Origin: AP-15 sp963777435
GTDB lineage: Bacteria > Pseudomonadota > Alphaproteobacteria > ATCC43930 > CGMCC-115725
Length of the DNA stretch: 64,000 nucleotides
Reading direction: 5' to 3'
Assembly: GCA_963777435.1 (NCBI GenBank)
Contig: CAVZQT010000003.1
Location: 2,170,001 to 2,234,000 of the forward strand
Below, piece after piece: positions 37,034-46,320 of this stretch. Position 1 is the first letter of the stretch; the number at the start of each line of letters is the position of its first letter. Position numbers and translations under genes: made by a program. The notes below the pieces were generated by a model, which saw only the letters and a list, made by a program, of their open reading frames with translations, made no database searches and had not been told where the DNA came from.

Positions 37034-37831
37034 ATGCTGCTGCCGCTCGCCGGGCGCCGTCTTTATTACGATCTCACCGGCCCCGAGAATGGGCAGGTTG
37101 TGTGTATCACCCATTCGCTCGCCTCCGACGGCGGGAGCTGGGCCGAGCAGGTGCCGGCATTGTTGGCGGCCGGATTTCGCGTCTTGCGACTCGATATGCG
37201 CGGGCACGGCGGCAGCGATCCCGTCGCCGGTGACTACACAATGAGCCAGCTCGCGAGCGATGTCGCCAGCGTACTCGATGCGCTCGGCTTCGAACGGGTT
37301 CACTACATCGGGCTATCGATCGGCGGGATGATCGGCCAAGCCTTTGCCCTCGAGCACGGACATCGGCTGATCTCGGCATTGTGGTGCGACACCCTGCCGG
37401 CGAGCCCGCCGGGCTCTACCGAAATCTGGGGGCCGCGGATCACGGCGGTGCGCGCAGCGAATTCGCTCGAGCCGATCGCCGAGGCCAGCATGGACCGCTA
37501 TCTGAGCCCGGCCTTTCGGGCGAAAAATCCCGGTCGTTGGAAGCAGTTGCGCGACACCGTCATCGGCACGACGCCGCAAGGTTATCTCGGCTGCTCAGCA
37601 GCGATCCTTGATTTTAATTTCGTGCCGCAGCTGCCATCGCTGAAATTGCCGGTGCTGGTCGTGTGCGGCGAGGAGGACGCCGGCACCCCGGCCAGCGAAA
37701 ACCGCCGTCTCGCCGGCCTGGTGCCTGGCGCACGTTACGAGGAAATTCCGCGTATGCGCCATTTCCCCAATGTCGAAGCGCCCGACGCCTTCAACCGGAT
37801 AATGCTTGGCTGGCTCAACACCCACCACTGA
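37034..37831 (+). CDS. Alpha/beta hydrolase (3-oxoadipate enol-lactonase-like)
   Basis: A 265-residue alpha/beta hydrolase. The oxyanion region is ITHSLASDGGSW, the nucleophile elbow is GLSIGGMIG, the acid is in CGEEDAGTP and the His is in RMRHFPNVEAP. The overall pattern is close to 3-oxoadipate enol-lactonases, which open muconolactone-derived lactones. AAGGAGATACGCC precedes ATG 37034. It is the last gene before the A+T-richer deaminase insert. A lactonase role is inferred from similarity; no other pca gene is adjacent. Confidence 0.82.
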   Translation: MLLPLAGRRLYYDLTGPENGQVVCITHSLASDGGSWAEQVPALLAAGFRVLRLDMRGHGGSDPVAGDYTMSQLASDVASVLDALGFERVHYIGLSIGGMIGQAFALEHGHRLISALWCDTLPASPPGSTEIWGPRITAVRAANSLEPIAEASMDRYLSPAFRAKNPGRWKQLRDTVIGTTPQGYLGCSAAILDFNFVPQLPSLKLPVLVVCGEEDAGTPASENRRLAGLVPGARYEEIPRMRHFPNVEAPDAFNRIMLGWLNTHH

Positions 37832-38023
37832 ATATAGCCGAGCTACGGCGAAGAGCAGTCAGCCAGCAAGAATCCAAAGTCTATTTGCGCTTTGTCCGGC
37901 TCGAAAACACGCCACTGATGACGTCCCGCTTCCGGTCACTAGAGGGGTTCTTGCTTCCGTCGGACACACTATTCTGCCGCTCCCCGGCAAATTGCGAGGC
38001 TCGAATTCGAAGATCAGGCCGAT

Positions 38024-38048
38024 GCGTCAGCTCGCTTCGAGCTGACGC
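38024..38048 (-). terminator. Strong hairpin downstream of the dCTP deaminase gene
   Basis: GCGTCAGCTCG (38024-38034) and CGAGCTGACGC (38038-38048) form a perfect 11-bp stem with a 3-base loop. It lies 26 bases past the stop codon of the minus-strand deaminase gene. No U-tract follows. Confidence 0.55.
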
Positions 38049-38073
38049 GAATTGGCGCTCCAACCAACCTTCT

Positions 38074-39650
38074 TTAGGCAACTGCCCCTCCCTCAGGCTG
38101 AAAGGTGGAATCTTCACCCAACCCGAACTCATCTCTGTGTTCCAAGAGAAAAACGCGAATCGTCTTTTCCAGTTCAATGTAGGTAGCTGTATATCTATCA
38201 AGTCTCGGGTTTGCGTGCGCCCTATCCCAGACCAACGCGACGCCTCGGGCATCTTTACGCTTAGGCATTTCGAAGAGATCGGCATACCGCCTAGGAGCAA
38301 CTCCCACGAAGGAGTCAAAGACCACAGCGTTGTTATCTGCCAAATCTTCATCGACCCTAACGCCTCTACGATAAAGGTCTTTGGTCATGCTTTTTGGATA
38401 AGGTTCGATATAAACTACTCGCTTTATACCGGCAGAAATCAGATGGCGCGCGCACATATGACACGGAAAAGTAGTGCAGAATAGCGTCCCACCCCTTACA
38501 GGAACTCCTCGTCTCACAGCGTCCATTAGGGCGGACATTTCAGCATGAACTATTCTGCCAAACTCTATTATGTTGGAGATTCGCGTGTTTTCGAACAGCG
38601 CTTCATTACCGTATAATGCCTCATCAACAAGCTGGCTGACTGGAAGTTTTTCCCTCTCGTCGCGAAGCCATTTCGCATCCGAAAGTCTCTTCAAGACCTC
38701 TGCTACAATCTCACGCTTCATAGTAGCGCTTTTATCTGCGCCAACGCGGAAGTCGCGGTAATCGCCAGGCTCTCCCGGCCACACTGCGCCGCCTCCAGAT
38801 CGAGGAACCTCGTTGCATCCGACGGCCAGAACATCCCCGTCCTCATTTGTGATGGCAGCGCCCACCTGACGGGATAAATCCGCAGATCGCAAGGCTACAG
38901 CTCGCGCGATGTATAAACCGTACTCATCTCGCGTCGGCGTATGAAATGGATGGTTAAAAAGCAATTCGACAAAACGTTTTAGTTCAGCCTGCATGTCAGC
39001 TCGATCGGAACTGCGTAGAAAGAAATCGGCCAAAGGAAATACATCACGAACATCTTGCCCAAACTCGCCGTCGCCGGCAGACATATCTTTCTCGATTAGT
39101 CGTTCGGCAGCATCCCTAAATCTGTCCCTATCGAAGCCGTGATGTGATTTGGCAATCGCTTCTGCCAAGAATCCGCCCGTTCTGCCCGTGGCGCGTATAC
39201 TGCGACCAAGCAAAACGCTCGACCATATAGACGGCGGAGAGTTTCTACTTCTGATGGGTGTTTAAGCGAGTTTAGGATATACGTATGTCGGTTTAGTGGA
39301 ACGTCAGAGTTACCATTTTTCTCTTGTCGGTAATCCTGGATCGCCATGACCGAAAGCAACGATAGCGCGTCGCCGGATTGCATATCGCTTCGCAGTCTGT
39401 CTCCGGCATCCATATAAGCGTTAATTCGTTCATCCTCAGGACCACCATCGAGACCGACAAGATGGCTGAATTTGGGGATATCCCTGATCAACCCACTCAG
39501 CCGGATTTCGTGCGGTTCATAGGCGACTTCTCGTAGTTCATCGCAGAGCGTGTCCGTCAGCAAACGAAGATTGGTCCCTACCGCGCCGACGAGCCCAATA
39601 AATAATTCTGGGCCTTCAATTTGACCGAGGACACTCGTCCGAGTCTGCAT
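38074..39650 (-). pseudogene. AvcD-type anti-phage dCTP deaminase, 1-base deletion
   Basis: A two-domain protein read in two frames. Domain 1 starts at ATG 39650, with a P-loop-like GPELFIGLVGAVGTN near residues 14-27 and a dispersed NTPase pattern. Domain 2 is a zinc-dependent cytidine/dCMP deaminase: HAEMSALMDAV and TTFPCHMCARHLI give the zinc His and two Cys with the catalytic Glu. This architecture matches AvcD, which converts dCTP/dCMP to deplete cytosine nucleotides during phage infection. Restoring one base near 39170 (ERADFLAEAIAKS) gives 526 codons, close to AvcD length. The gene is more A+T-rich than its neighbours, indicating transfer. It is downstream of argG. Confidence 0.8.
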
Positions 39651-39857
39651 GACACGTCCCGTTAGCACCGGGGCAGATACGCTTCTCAATAGAGAAGTTT
39701 GCGGAGGAGAGGTCCTTCCGGCAAGCTCTAATATTCGTGATTCCGGCAGAGTCGCACGTCGGCGTGGCCGGCGCAAAAATCCGGCCTCTGTGTTGGAGCC
39801 TTCCTACACCAGCACTCCCATCTACCTGGCTGAAGTTCGCCAATTTCTGTCGAATCG

Positions 39858-41066
39858 CTACCAATCGCGGCGGGCGGCGAGGCGGAGGCGCAGCGCGTTC
39901 AGTTTGATAAAGCCTTCGGCGTCGCGCTGGTCATAGACCGCGTCTTCTTCGAAGGTGACATGGGCTTGGCTGTAGAGGCTGTTTGGCGATTTGCGACCAA
40001 CGACGCCAACCGAGCCCTTGTACAGCTTGAGCCGCACGATGCCTTCGACGTTTTCCTGGCTCTGATCGATCAGCGCTTGCAGCATGCGGCGTTCGGGCGA
40101 AAACCAGAACCCGTTGTAGATCAGCTCGGCATAGCGCGGCATCAGCTCGTCCTTGAGGTGCGCCGCACCGCGGTCGAGCGTCAGGCTTTCGATGCCGCGA
40201 TGGGCTGCCAGCAGGATCGTGCCCCCCGGGGTCTCGTAGACACCGCGCGATTTCATGCCGACAAACCGATTTTCGACGAGGTCGAGCCGGCCGATACCGT
40301 GTTTGCCGCCGAGTTCGTTCAGTCGGGTCAGCAATACGGCAGGCGACAGACGCCGACCGTCAATCGCCACCGCGTCGCCGCGCTCAAATCCGATTTCGAT
40401 ATATTCGGGCGTATCGGGCGCGGCTTCGGGAGCGACGGTGCGGCTGAAGACGAATTCCTCGGGTTCGGTCCACGGGTCCTCGAGGACTTTCCCTTCGGCC
40501 GAAATGTGCAGCAGATTGGCGTCAACCGAAAACGGCGCCTCGCCGCGCTTGTCGCGCGCGATCGGGATCTGGTGCTGGTCGGCATAGTCGAGGAGCCGGG
40601 TGCGCGAGGTCAGGTCCCATTCGCGCCACGGGGCAATGACTTTGATATCGGGGGCGAGCGCGTAATAGCCGAGTTCGAAGCGGACCTGGTCATTGCCCTT
40701 GCCGGTGGCGCCATGCGCGACTGCGTCGGCGCCGACCAGGCGGGCGATTTCGATTTGGCGTTTCGCGATCAGCGGCCGGGCGATCGATGTGCCGAGCAGA
40801 TAAGCGCCTTCATAGAGCGCGTTGGCGCGAAACATCGGAAAGACAAAGTCGCTGACGAACTCTTCGCGCAAATCGTCGACAAAGATTTGCGCGGCGCCGA
40901 GCAGTTCGGCCTTCCGGCGCGCCGGCTCCAATTCCTCGCCTTGACCGAGATCGGCGGTAAAGGTGACGACCTCGCAGCGGTAGGTTTGCTGCAGCCAGCG
41001 CAGGATCACCGAGGTATCGAGCCCGCCGGAATAGGCAAGCACCACTTTGTTGACTGCAGCCGCCAT
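39858..41066 (-). CDS. argG: Argininosuccinate synthase
   Basis: A 402-residue ArgG. It joins citrulline and aspartate with ATP in arginine synthesis. The N-terminal VVLAYSGGLDTSVILRWL is the PP-loop, AHGATGKGNDQVRFELG and YETPGGTILLAAHR are family blocks, and the C-terminus is typical (ARRDW). Length is normal. It is in line with rlmN and a hydrolase upstream. The foreign deaminase gene begins about 200 bases past its stop. Confidence 0.96.
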   Translation of the reverse strand: MAAAVNKVVLAYSGGLDTSVILRWLQQTYRCEVVTFTADLGQGEELEPARRKAELLGAAQIFVDDLREEFVSDFVFPMFRANALYEGAYLLGTSIARPLIAKRQIEIARLVGADAVAHGATGKGNDQVRFELGYYALAPDIKVIAPWREWDLTSRTRLLDYADQHQIPIARDKRGEAPFSVDANLLHISAEGKVLEDPWTEPEEFVFSRTVAPEAAPDTPEYIEIGFERGDAVAIDGRRLSPAVLLTRLNELGGKHGIGRLDLVENRFVGMKSRGVYETPGGTILLAAHRGIESLTLDRGAAHLKDELMPRYAELIYNGFWFSPERRMLQALIDQSQENVEGIVRLKLYKGSVGVVGRKSPNSLYSQAHVTFEEDAVYDQRDAEGFIKLNALRLRLAARRDW

Positions 41067-41096
41067 GAACCGTCCCTCGCCCGTGCGAATACGTGG

Positions 41097-41940
41097 CTAG
41101 TCGAAATTGGCCACCGCGGCAACGGGTTCACGGGTGCGCTGGCTGACCCGGCGCTCGATGAACGAAATCGCCGCCTCGATCGCGCCGAATTGAGCAAGGT
41201 TCTCATGGCTGCCCGTGGGCGAAAACCATCCTTCTTTTGGCGCGTTTGCTGCGGCAAGCAGTTTGCGGCCGTGGCGCACCGGCACGACCCTGTCGCGCTT
41301 GCCATGCAGGATCAGCAAAGGTGCGGTGATCTTGGGGATACGCGACAGCGAGTTCAAAGCGGTCATGCAGCAGCCAAGCCGCGGGGATAAAGGGATAACG
41401 GCGCTGGGCCACGGCGGCGACGCTGGTGAATGGGGCTTCGAGGATCAGCGCACCAATTTCACGCATCGCAGCGAGGTAAACGGCCACGCCCGAGCCCAGC
41501 GACTCGCCCCAGAGGACAATTTGGGAAGGCCCGATCGCGCGGCCGGCTAGGAAATCGAGCGCCGCCTCGCCATCGGCAAATAAACCGGTCTCGGTGGGTG
41601 CCCCGGGATTGCCGCCATAGCCACGATACTCGGCGAGCAGCACACCGTAGCCCTCGCGAGCGAAACGGCGCAGGCGCTCGGCGCGATAGCCGATATTGCC
41701 GCCATTGCCGTGAAAATAGGCCACGACCGGCCGACCGGTGCGGGGCGGCAAATACCATGAGAATAGTCTGAGACCGTCGCGGGTCGTCAGCTCGACTTCA
41801 TGCACCCCCAAAGTGGCCAGATCATCGAGCGGCGGCCGCGTTACGCGCGGATGATAAAGCAGCCGGCGCTGAAACGCGTAGAGGCCGCCCATAATGCCGC
41901 CATAGACGACGAATGCCGAGCCGAGCAGCGGATCCAACAT
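41097..41940 (-). pseudogene. Membrane-anchored alpha/beta hydrolase, 1-base insertion
   Basis: An alpha/beta hydrolase of the YfhR/bem46-like group. An N-terminal hydrophobic anchor (DPLLGSAFVVYGGIMGGLYAF) precedes RLLYHPRVTRPP, YFHGNGGNIGYRAERL, the nucleophile elbow LWGESLGSGVAVYLAA, the acid region LLILHGKRDRVVPV and the His in GSHENLAQFG. The frame changes at about 41355 (extra G on the coding strand); without it the gene is 281 codons. ATG 41940 lies 11 bases after the rlmN stop. The substrate is unknown. Confidence 0.8.
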
Positions 41941-41950
41941 CGCACCGGGT

Positions 41951-43069
41951 CTAAGAGAGGGACGCGCCGGCTCGTTCGCGCCCGCTGCTGCGCGCTTTAA
42001 CGCTGGCCGATTTGAGCTGGCCGCAGGCGGCAAAAATATCGCGACCGCGCGGTGTGCGCACCGGCGCCGAATAACCGGCTGCAAAGACAATGTCAGAGAA
42101 AGCCTCGATCGCGGCGTCCGTCGAGCATTCGTAAGGCGCACCGGGCCACGGATTGAACGGGATCAGGTTTACCTTGGCCGGAATGCCTGATATCAGCCGC
42201 ACCAGCTCGCGCGCGTCGGCTGGGCTGTCATTGACGCCTTTCAGCATCACATATTCGAATGTGATACGGCGCGCATTGCTGGCGCCGGGATAATTGCGGC
42301 AGGCGTCGAGCAATTCGGCAATCGGGTATTTGCGGTTGAGCGGCACCAGGCCATCGCGAATATCGTCGCGGACCGCATGCAATGAAATCGCCAGGTTGAC
42401 CGCCAGCTCGGCGCCGCAGCGCCGTATCATCGGAACTACCCCGGCGGTCGACAGCGTGATCTTGCGCCGCGATATCGACAGCCCCTCCGGGTCCATCACG
42501 ATCTTGACCGCCGCCGCGACGTTATCGAAATTGTAAAGCGGCTCGCCCATTCCCATCAGCACAATGTTCGTCAACTGGCGGTCTTCTTGCGGTGACGGCC
42601 ATTCCCCCAACGCATCGCGCGCCAGCATGACTTGCCCAACGATTTCACTCGGGCCGAGGTTCCGCACCAGCAGCTGTGTCCCGGTGTGGCAGAAGGTGCA
42701 ATTCAGCGTGCAGCCGACCTGCGAGGATACGCACAGGGTGCCGCGATCCTCCTCGGGGATGTGGACGGTCTCGGCCTCCTGCCCATCGGCAAAGCGCAGC
42801 AGCCATTTTCGCGTCCCATCGAGCGAGCAAAGACTGCGCGCGACGGCGGGACGGCGAATTTCGTAGTGTTCGGCAAGACGCTCGCGAAACGCCTTCGATA
42901 GCGAACTCATCTGCGCGAAGTCGGTCGCACCTCGATGATATATCCAATGCCATAGCTGACGGGTGCGGAACGGCTCGGCGCCGATCGCTGCCATTTCGCC
43001 GGCAAGCGCGTCGCGGCCGAGCCCGACCAGATTGCGGCGCTCATCGGGGGCAGGAGTTTCGATCGACAT
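41951..43069 (-). CDS. rlmN: 23S rRNA (adenine2503-C2)-methyltransferase RlmN
   Basis: A 372-residue radical-SAM methyltransferase. It methylates A2503 of 23S rRNA and A37 of some tRNAs. The cluster motif CTLNCTFCHTGTQ has the CxxxCxxC spacing. VHIPEEDRGTLCVSSQVGC precedes it, and the second methyl-carrying Cys is in RDIFAACGQLK near the C-terminus. GMGEPLYNFDNV binds SAM. The gene is intact and precedes the hydrolase and argG on the same strand. Confidence 0.96.
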   Translation of the reverse strand: MSIETPAPDERRNLVGLGRDALAGEMAAIGAEPFRTRQLWHWIYHRGATDFAQMSSLSKAFRERLAEHYEIRRPAVARSLCSLDGTRKWLLRFADGQEAETVHIPEEDRGTLCVSSQVGCTLNCTFCHTGTQLLVRNLGPSEIVGQVMLARDALGEWPSPQEDRQLTNIVLMGMGEPLYNFDNVAAAVKIVMDPEGLSISRRKITLSTAGVVPMIRRCGAELAVNLAISLHAVRDDIRDGLVPLNRKYPIAELLDACRNYPGASNARRITFEYVMLKGVNDSPADARELVRLISGIPAKVNLIPFNPWPGAPYECSTDAAIEAFSDIVFAAGYSAPVRTPRGRDIFAACGQLKSASVKARSSGRERAGASLS

Positions 43070-43115
43070 TAGGTCGAGATAAGGACACGAGCGGCACCCG
43101 GCAACATGACCGGGA

Positions 43116-43703
43116 CTATCGTTTGATGCCGCACGCTTTGTCGATCAAGGCTAATGTCTGGGCGAACCCGGACAGGGAATACGTATCGGTCGTCGACGGG
43201 CCTTTTTGCGGCATGGCTTTCACTACTGCCTGCTTGCCCTTGGCCAGCGCTCCGACGATCGTCTTGTCGAGATCGGCGGTCCGCGACCAGGCGGTGTCGC
43301 CCTTGGTGAATAGGTCAAAATGGGTCCCGCTGACGTCGAGCGAGACATCACTTCCCTCTTTCAGCGGATAGCCCACGTCAAAGCTGACGACATTGGCGAC
43401 GCCTTCCTCAGGCCGGTGCGTCACCATCGCGGCCGGCAGCTTGCGCTTGAATTTCGCCGGCTCGGTTTTTTGCGGACCGCCGGCCATGTAACAAACGCGC
43501 CCGGATTTCTCCTTGTAGAGATAGGCACTCCATGATCCGGCGCCGCCGAGCCGCTGTACATTAGGCGCTGCCGCGGAATGTTTGGCGGTGTTGTGCTTGA
43601 CTTCCTTTGCCGCCGGCTTTTCCGCCGCCCGGACCGGCGATACCGTCGCCGCGATCGTGAGCATTAGCAAAGTACTGAGCCACCTGAACCCAAATCTATT
43701 CAT
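43116..43703 (-). CDS. Invasion-associated locus B (IalB) family protein
   Basis: A 195-residue exported protein with a signal peptide (RWLSTLLMLTIAATVSPVRAA) and an IalB-like domain: WSAYLYKEKSGRVCYMAGGPQKTEP and VGYPLKEGSDVSLDVSGTHFDLF. Family members occur widely in alphaproteobacteria; the name comes from Bartonella, but most species carrying it are not invasive. The only Cys pair is YMAGG-upstream VCY and the C-terminal KACGIK. Role unknown, envelope-located. Confidence 0.86.
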   Translation of the reverse strand: MNRFGFRWLSTLLMLTIAATVSPVRAAEKPAAKEVKHNTAKHSAAAPNVQRLGGAGSWSAYLYKEKSGRVCYMAGGPQKTEPAKFKRKLPAAMVTHRPEEGVANVVSFDVGYPLKEGSDVSLDVSGTHFDLFTKGDTAWSRTADLDKTIVGALAKGKQAVVKAMPQKGPSTTDTYSLSGFAQTLALIDKACGIKR

Positions 43704-43963
43704 GACTTTTCCGACAAAATGCAGGCGAAATCCGATCCGTCACCGGCCAGCAATGGCTTCGGTTTCACTAAGCAAGCCGATCGGATCGAGGGTGGGCACC
43801 CTCGCTCCGGCTTGCGGTGCGGCAGCCGAGAGCGTCGCCGCGGCAAACGGGATTGACCACATTGGAGCGCTCCAGCGTGATGGGGAACCCACCTATATAC
43901 TAGCAGATCGCCGAGTTCAGCGCATGGCCCTCCCCTCGGCAGCCGAAACCGGGCAGAATAGGG

Positions 43964-44521
43964 ATGATGGACGGGTTCACGATACGCCCGGCGAGGCCGG
44001 CTGACGCGCGCTCGATTGCGCCGCTTGAGGTCGAAACATGGCGCGCAACTTATGCTGGCGTGCTGTCCACGGACTATCTGGTTGGCCTGTCAGCGCCGCG
44101 CCGGGAATTCGGGTGGCGGATGGCGATCCTGCGCGAGCCCCGCGACGTTCGCGTGGCGATCGACCAGGAAGGCGTGCTTCGGGGTTTTGGTAGCTGCGGG
44201 CCGAGCCGCAGCGCGCGGCACTTCCCGGGCGAAGTGTTCACGCTCTATGTTGCTCCCGATTTCCAAAACCAAGGCAACGGGCGGCGCTTGTTGATCGCGT
44301 TATTTCGGCGGCTTGCGGCCTCGGGTCTTGATGCTGCGATCGTGTGGGTGTTGCGCGATAATCCGTCCCGTTTCTTTTACGAGCGCTTGGGCGGGCGGTT
44401 GGTCAGCCACAAACCGATACCGATCGGCGGCGCTCAGGTTGAGGCGCTCGCCTATGGCTGGCCCGATCTGCCGGCCTATCTATCTGCGGCCTCGAGCGAG
44501 GATCGCGGGTCCGAGAACTGA
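43964..44521 (+). CDS. GNAT family N-acetyltransferase
   Basis: A 185-residue acetyltransferase. The N-terminal FTIRPARPADARSIAPLEVETWRATYAG, the beta-4 strand GEVFTLYVAPDFQNQGNGRRLL with the acetyl-CoA Q/RxxGxG/A-type loop, and the C-terminal DNPSRFFYERLGGRLVSHK are classic GNAT signatures. The start ATG 43964 is followed by a second ATG. The acceptor is unknown. It is followed 51 bases later by DUF2945 and two photolyase genes on the same strand. Confidence 0.9.
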   Translation: MMDGFTIRPARPADARSIAPLEVETWRATYAGVLSTDYLVGLSAPRREFGWRMAILREPRDVRVAIDQEGVLRGFGSCGPSRSARHFPGEVFTLYVAPDFQNQGNGRRLLIALFRRLAASGLDAAIVWVLRDNPSRFFYERLGGRLVSHKPIPIGGAQVEALAYGWPDLPAYLSAASSEDRGSEN

Positions 44522-44572
44522 GCGCCGAGTTACCAAACCGAACCGCTTGGCCAGTTGCGGTGTTCTCGATCG

Positions 44573-44782
44573 ATGTCTGACAAACTGAAACCCGGCGACC
44601 GGATGGCCTGGAACCCTTCGCGTGGCGAGACCCGCGGCAAAGTCGTGCGTAAGCTCACCTCGCAAACTCGGATCAAGGGGCACCTCGCGAAACCTGATCC
44701 GGAACACCCGCAATACTTGGTGGAGAGCGACAAAACAGGAGCCCGCGCCGCGCACAAGCCCGACGAGTTGAAGAAGCGGTAG
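44573..44782 (+). CDS. DUF2945 (TUDOR-like) small protein
   Basis: A 69-residue basic protein. The pattern PGDRMAWNPSRGETRGKVVRKLTS... YLVESDKTGARAAHKPDEL matches DUF2945 (hypervirulence-associated TUDOR-like domain). Members are small beta-barrels, possibly nucleic-acid binding. The stop is 2 bases before the photolyase start, so it is in the same operon. The coupling to DNA-photorepair genes hints at a DNA-related role; this is inference. Confidence 0.82.
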   Translation: MSDKLKPGDRMAWNPSRGETRGKVVRKLTSQTRIKGHLAKPDPEHPQYLVESDKTGARAAHKPDELKKR

Positions 44783-44784
44783 CG

Positions 44785-46320
44785 TTGCGCAATCTGATTA
44801 TCGTCCTCGGAGACCAACTCGACGCAGCCAGCGCCGCCTTCGACGGCTTCGATGCCGACCACGACGCCGTACTGATGATGGAGGTTCGCGAGGAGGCGAG
44901 CTACATCCCGCAACATAAGCGCCGGATCGCGTTCTTCCTCGCCGCGATGCGGCATTTTCGAGACGCCCAGCGGGCGCTGCGGCATCGGGTCCTTTATAGC
45001 GAGCTCGACAATCCGGCAAACCGGGGCTCATTCGCGGGCGAGATCGCTCGGCAAGTCGAGGCCGAGCGACCCGAAACGCTGGTTGTGCTCGAACCCGGCG
45101 ATTACCGGGTGCGCCACTCGATAGAAGCAACAGCGCGCGCCCTTGGCCTGACGCTGGAAGTGCGCCGCGACCGGCATTTCCTGTTTCCGGCCGAGGCGTT
45201 CGCGGAGTTTGCCGAGCGCTCCTCATTATTGCTGGAAAATTTTTATCGCTTTATGCGCCGCCGACTCGGGATCCTCATCGATGAAGACGGGAGGCCGACG
45301 GGTGGCCTTTGGAATTTTGATAAACAGAACCGCAAACCGCTCGGCAAAGCGTCGCCCCCGGTTCCGACTTTGCCGCAATTCACCCCCGACCGTACCACCC
45401 GCGAAGTACTGCAGCTCGTCGAACGCGAGTTCTCGGAAAATCCGGGCCGCATCGAGAATTTCGCGTTGCCGGTCACAAGGGAGCAGTCGCTCGCGGCACT
45501 GGATGATTTTGTTGAATGTCGGCTGCAAAATTTCGGGCGCTATCAAGACGCCATGCACAACGGCGAGCCTTTCCTGTTCCATTCGCACTTATCGGGACTG
45601 CTGAACCTGCACCTGCTGCAGCCGCGCGAGGTCGTTGACCGGGTGCTCGGTGCGATCGGTCGGGCGCAATTGCCGGCAATCGAGGGGTTCATTCGGCAAA
45701 TCATCGGCTGGCGCGAATTTGTCCGCGGCATTTATTGGCATCTCATGCCCGACTACGCGGAGCGCAATGCGCTCGCCGCCGATCTGCCGGCTCCTCGGTT
45801 GTTGTGGACCGGCGCTACCGATATGCACTGTCTAGCTGAGGCGATCGGCCATACCATCAGCCACGCTTACGCGCATCATATCGAGAGGCTGATGGTGCTC
45901 GGGCAGTTTTGCCTGTTGCTTGGCGTCCGCCCTTACGAGGTGCACCGCTGGCACATGTCGATGTTCTGGGATGCAGTCGATTGGGTATCGCTGCCGAACG
46001 CTCTCGGCATGTCGCAGTACGGTGATGGCGGGGTTATTGGGACAAAGCCCTATTGTGCCTCGGGCAACTACATTTCGCGGATGAGCGATTATTGCCAGGC
46101 CTGCCGCTATGATCCGCACCGGGCGACCGGTGACGATGCCTGCCCGTTCACGACACTCTACTGGGATTTTTTAGACAGGAACCGCGGCCGGTTCGAGCGC
46201 AATGCGCGCATGCGGTATGCTTATGTAAATCTCGACCGCAAGGACGCGCCTGAACGCAGTTCGATCCGCCGCCGTGCCGATCAATTGAAGACCCGTTTCA
46301 CTGCCGAGACCTTTCTGTGA
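44785..46320 (+). CDS. FeS-BCP type cryptochrome/photolyase
   Basis: A 511-residue iron-sulfur bacterial cryptochrome/photolyase (CryB/PhrB of Agrobacterium type). The N-terminal LIIVLGDQLD and the C-terminal FAD domain with FVRGIYWHLMPDYAERN, DMHCLAEAI, GMSQYGDGGVIGTKPYCASGNYISRMSDYC are family marks. The Cys in CLAEAI, YCQAC and DDACPF match the [4Fe-4S] ligands. These enzymes repair (6-4) photoproducts with light. TTG 44785 is the start, two bases after DUF2945; the stop overlaps the next photolyase by four bases (GTGA). Confidence 0.92.
   Translation: MRNLIIVLGDQLDAASAAFDGFDADHDAVLMMEVREEASYIPQHKRRIAFFLAAMRHFRDAQRALRHRVLYSELDNPANRGSFAGEIARQVEAERPETLVVLEPGDYRVRHSIEATARALGLTLEVRRDRHFLFPAEAFAEFAERSSLLLENFYRFMRRRLGILIDEDGRPTGGLWNFDKQNRKPLGKASPPVPTLPQFTPDRTTREVLQLVEREFSENPGRIENFALPVTREQSLAALDDFVECRLQNFGRYQDAMHNGEPFLFHSHLSGLLNLHLLQPREVVDRVLGAIGRAQLPAIEGFIRQIIGWREFVRGIYWHLMPDYAERNALAADLPAPRLLWTGATDMHCLAEAIGHTISHAYAHHIERLMVLGQFCLLLGVRPYEVHRWHMSMFWDAVDWVSLPNALGMSQYGDGGVIGTKPYCASGNYISRMSDYCQACRYDPHRATGDDACPFTTLYWDFLDRNRGRFERNARMRYAYVNLDRKDAPERSSIRRRADQLKTRFTAETFL

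Noticed and set aside
38024..38048. Possible small CRISPR-like or recombination repeat
   Set aside because: A single 11-bp inverted repeat with no copies nearby; its place after a gene fits a terminator better.
39960..41390. 476-codon plus-strand frame opposite argG
   Set aside because: Shadow of argG; no start signal and no recognisable domain.
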